A stretch of DNA of 64,000 bases from Aliidongia dinghuensis (GTDB taxonomy: Bacteria > Pseudomonadota > Alphaproteobacteria > ATCC43930 > CGMCC-115725): assembly GCF_014643535.1 (NCBI RefSeq), contig NZ_BMJQ01000008.1:186001-250000 (forward strand), read 5' to 3'. Position numbers and translations under genes: made by a program. The notes below the pieces were generated by a model. The model was not told the DNA's origin. It worked only from the letters and a program-made list of their open reading frames with translations, and did no database searches. Below are positions 63,952-64,000 of this stretch, one piece after another (positions within the stretch are counted from its first letter, which is position 1; every line of letters begins with the position of its first letter).

Positions 63952-64000
63952 TCATGACCGGCCGAGATGGGCGACGCGCCCGTAGAACCGGTCGATCGCG
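63952..64000 (-). CDS. Partial C-terminus of an upstream ABC permease
   Basis: Minus-strand codons from 63999 read AIDRFYGRVAHLGRS before a TGA at 63952-63954, a typical tail of HisQ/HisM-type permeases. The rest of the gene lies beyond the right edge. Confidence 0.6.
   Translation of the reverse strand, partial: AIDRFYGRVAHLGRS

Noticed and set aside
1..64000. CRISPR arrays, tRNA or rRNA genes, prophage
   Set aside because: No regularly spaced repeats, no tRNA-like cloverleaf and no phage genes were seen by eye; a software scan would be needed to exclude a tRNA.

Overview
The window is GC-rich, densely coded DNA from what looks like an alphaproteobacterium. The pointers are an NrsF-type ECF sigma pair, tetrameric sarcosine oxidase, two GlxA/GbdR-type regulators and a ChoXWV-like transporter. 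A Rhodospirillales-like or rhizobial-like background fits, but I cannot fix the genus by eye. I saw no rRNA, tRNA, prophage, CRISPR array or intact insertion sequence. Region 1 (1-15.3 kb) is accessory metabolism made of small divergent regulator/target units: a cut DMT exporter, a LysR regulator facing a methyltransferase, an MFS transporter, a Tat-exported epoxide hydrolase, an isochorismatase-like hydrolase facing an HxlR regulator, a VapBC toxin-antitoxin pair, two tandem DUF899 proteins, a truncated DUF1772 gene, and a D-threonine/hydroxyaspartate aldolase-like gene facing its own LysR regulator. Several of these have clear palindromic operators. Region 2 (15.3-24.8 kb) is a tightly coupled six-gene minus-strand operon: DUF4132, SWIM zinc finger, DUF5691 helical repeat, MoxR AAA+ ATPase, DUF5682 and VWA. 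It resembles the poorly understood yehI-yehQ locus of E. coli and is the strongest candidate here for an undescribed multi-protein system. A decayed copy of part of the SWIM gene lies just upstream. Region 3 (24.9-32.9 kb) holds a lower-GC small ORF, an IS5-type transposase remnant, an unusual membrane-anchored Clp-like double AAA+ protein that ends in a release-factor PCRF-like domain without a GGQ domain, and an ECF sigma/NrsF pair with a SigF-like promoter. Region 4 (32.9-39.5 kb) has a first L-serine dehydratase, small enzymes and regulators, and folate genes (pabB-pabC facing folB). Region 5 (39.9-62.4 kb) is a nearly complete glycine-betaine catabolic island. A ChoXWV-like transporter imports betaine or choline. 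GbcAB removes the first methyl group, a dimethylglycine/sarcosine dehydrogenase-like flavoprotein with EtfAB handles the next, and SoxBDAG oxidises sarcosine to glycine. GlyA makes serine and SdaA makes pyruvate. FolD and PurU recycle the methylene-tetrahydrofolate to formate. Two AraC-type GlxA-family regulators are embedded in it. A shared 19-bp motif (TGACGCAAATATTCTGTCC) precedes soxB and one regulator exactly, and the other regulator with four changes, which suggests one regulon. Region 6 (62.5-64 kb) is part of a polar amino-acid ABC transporter running off the right edge.
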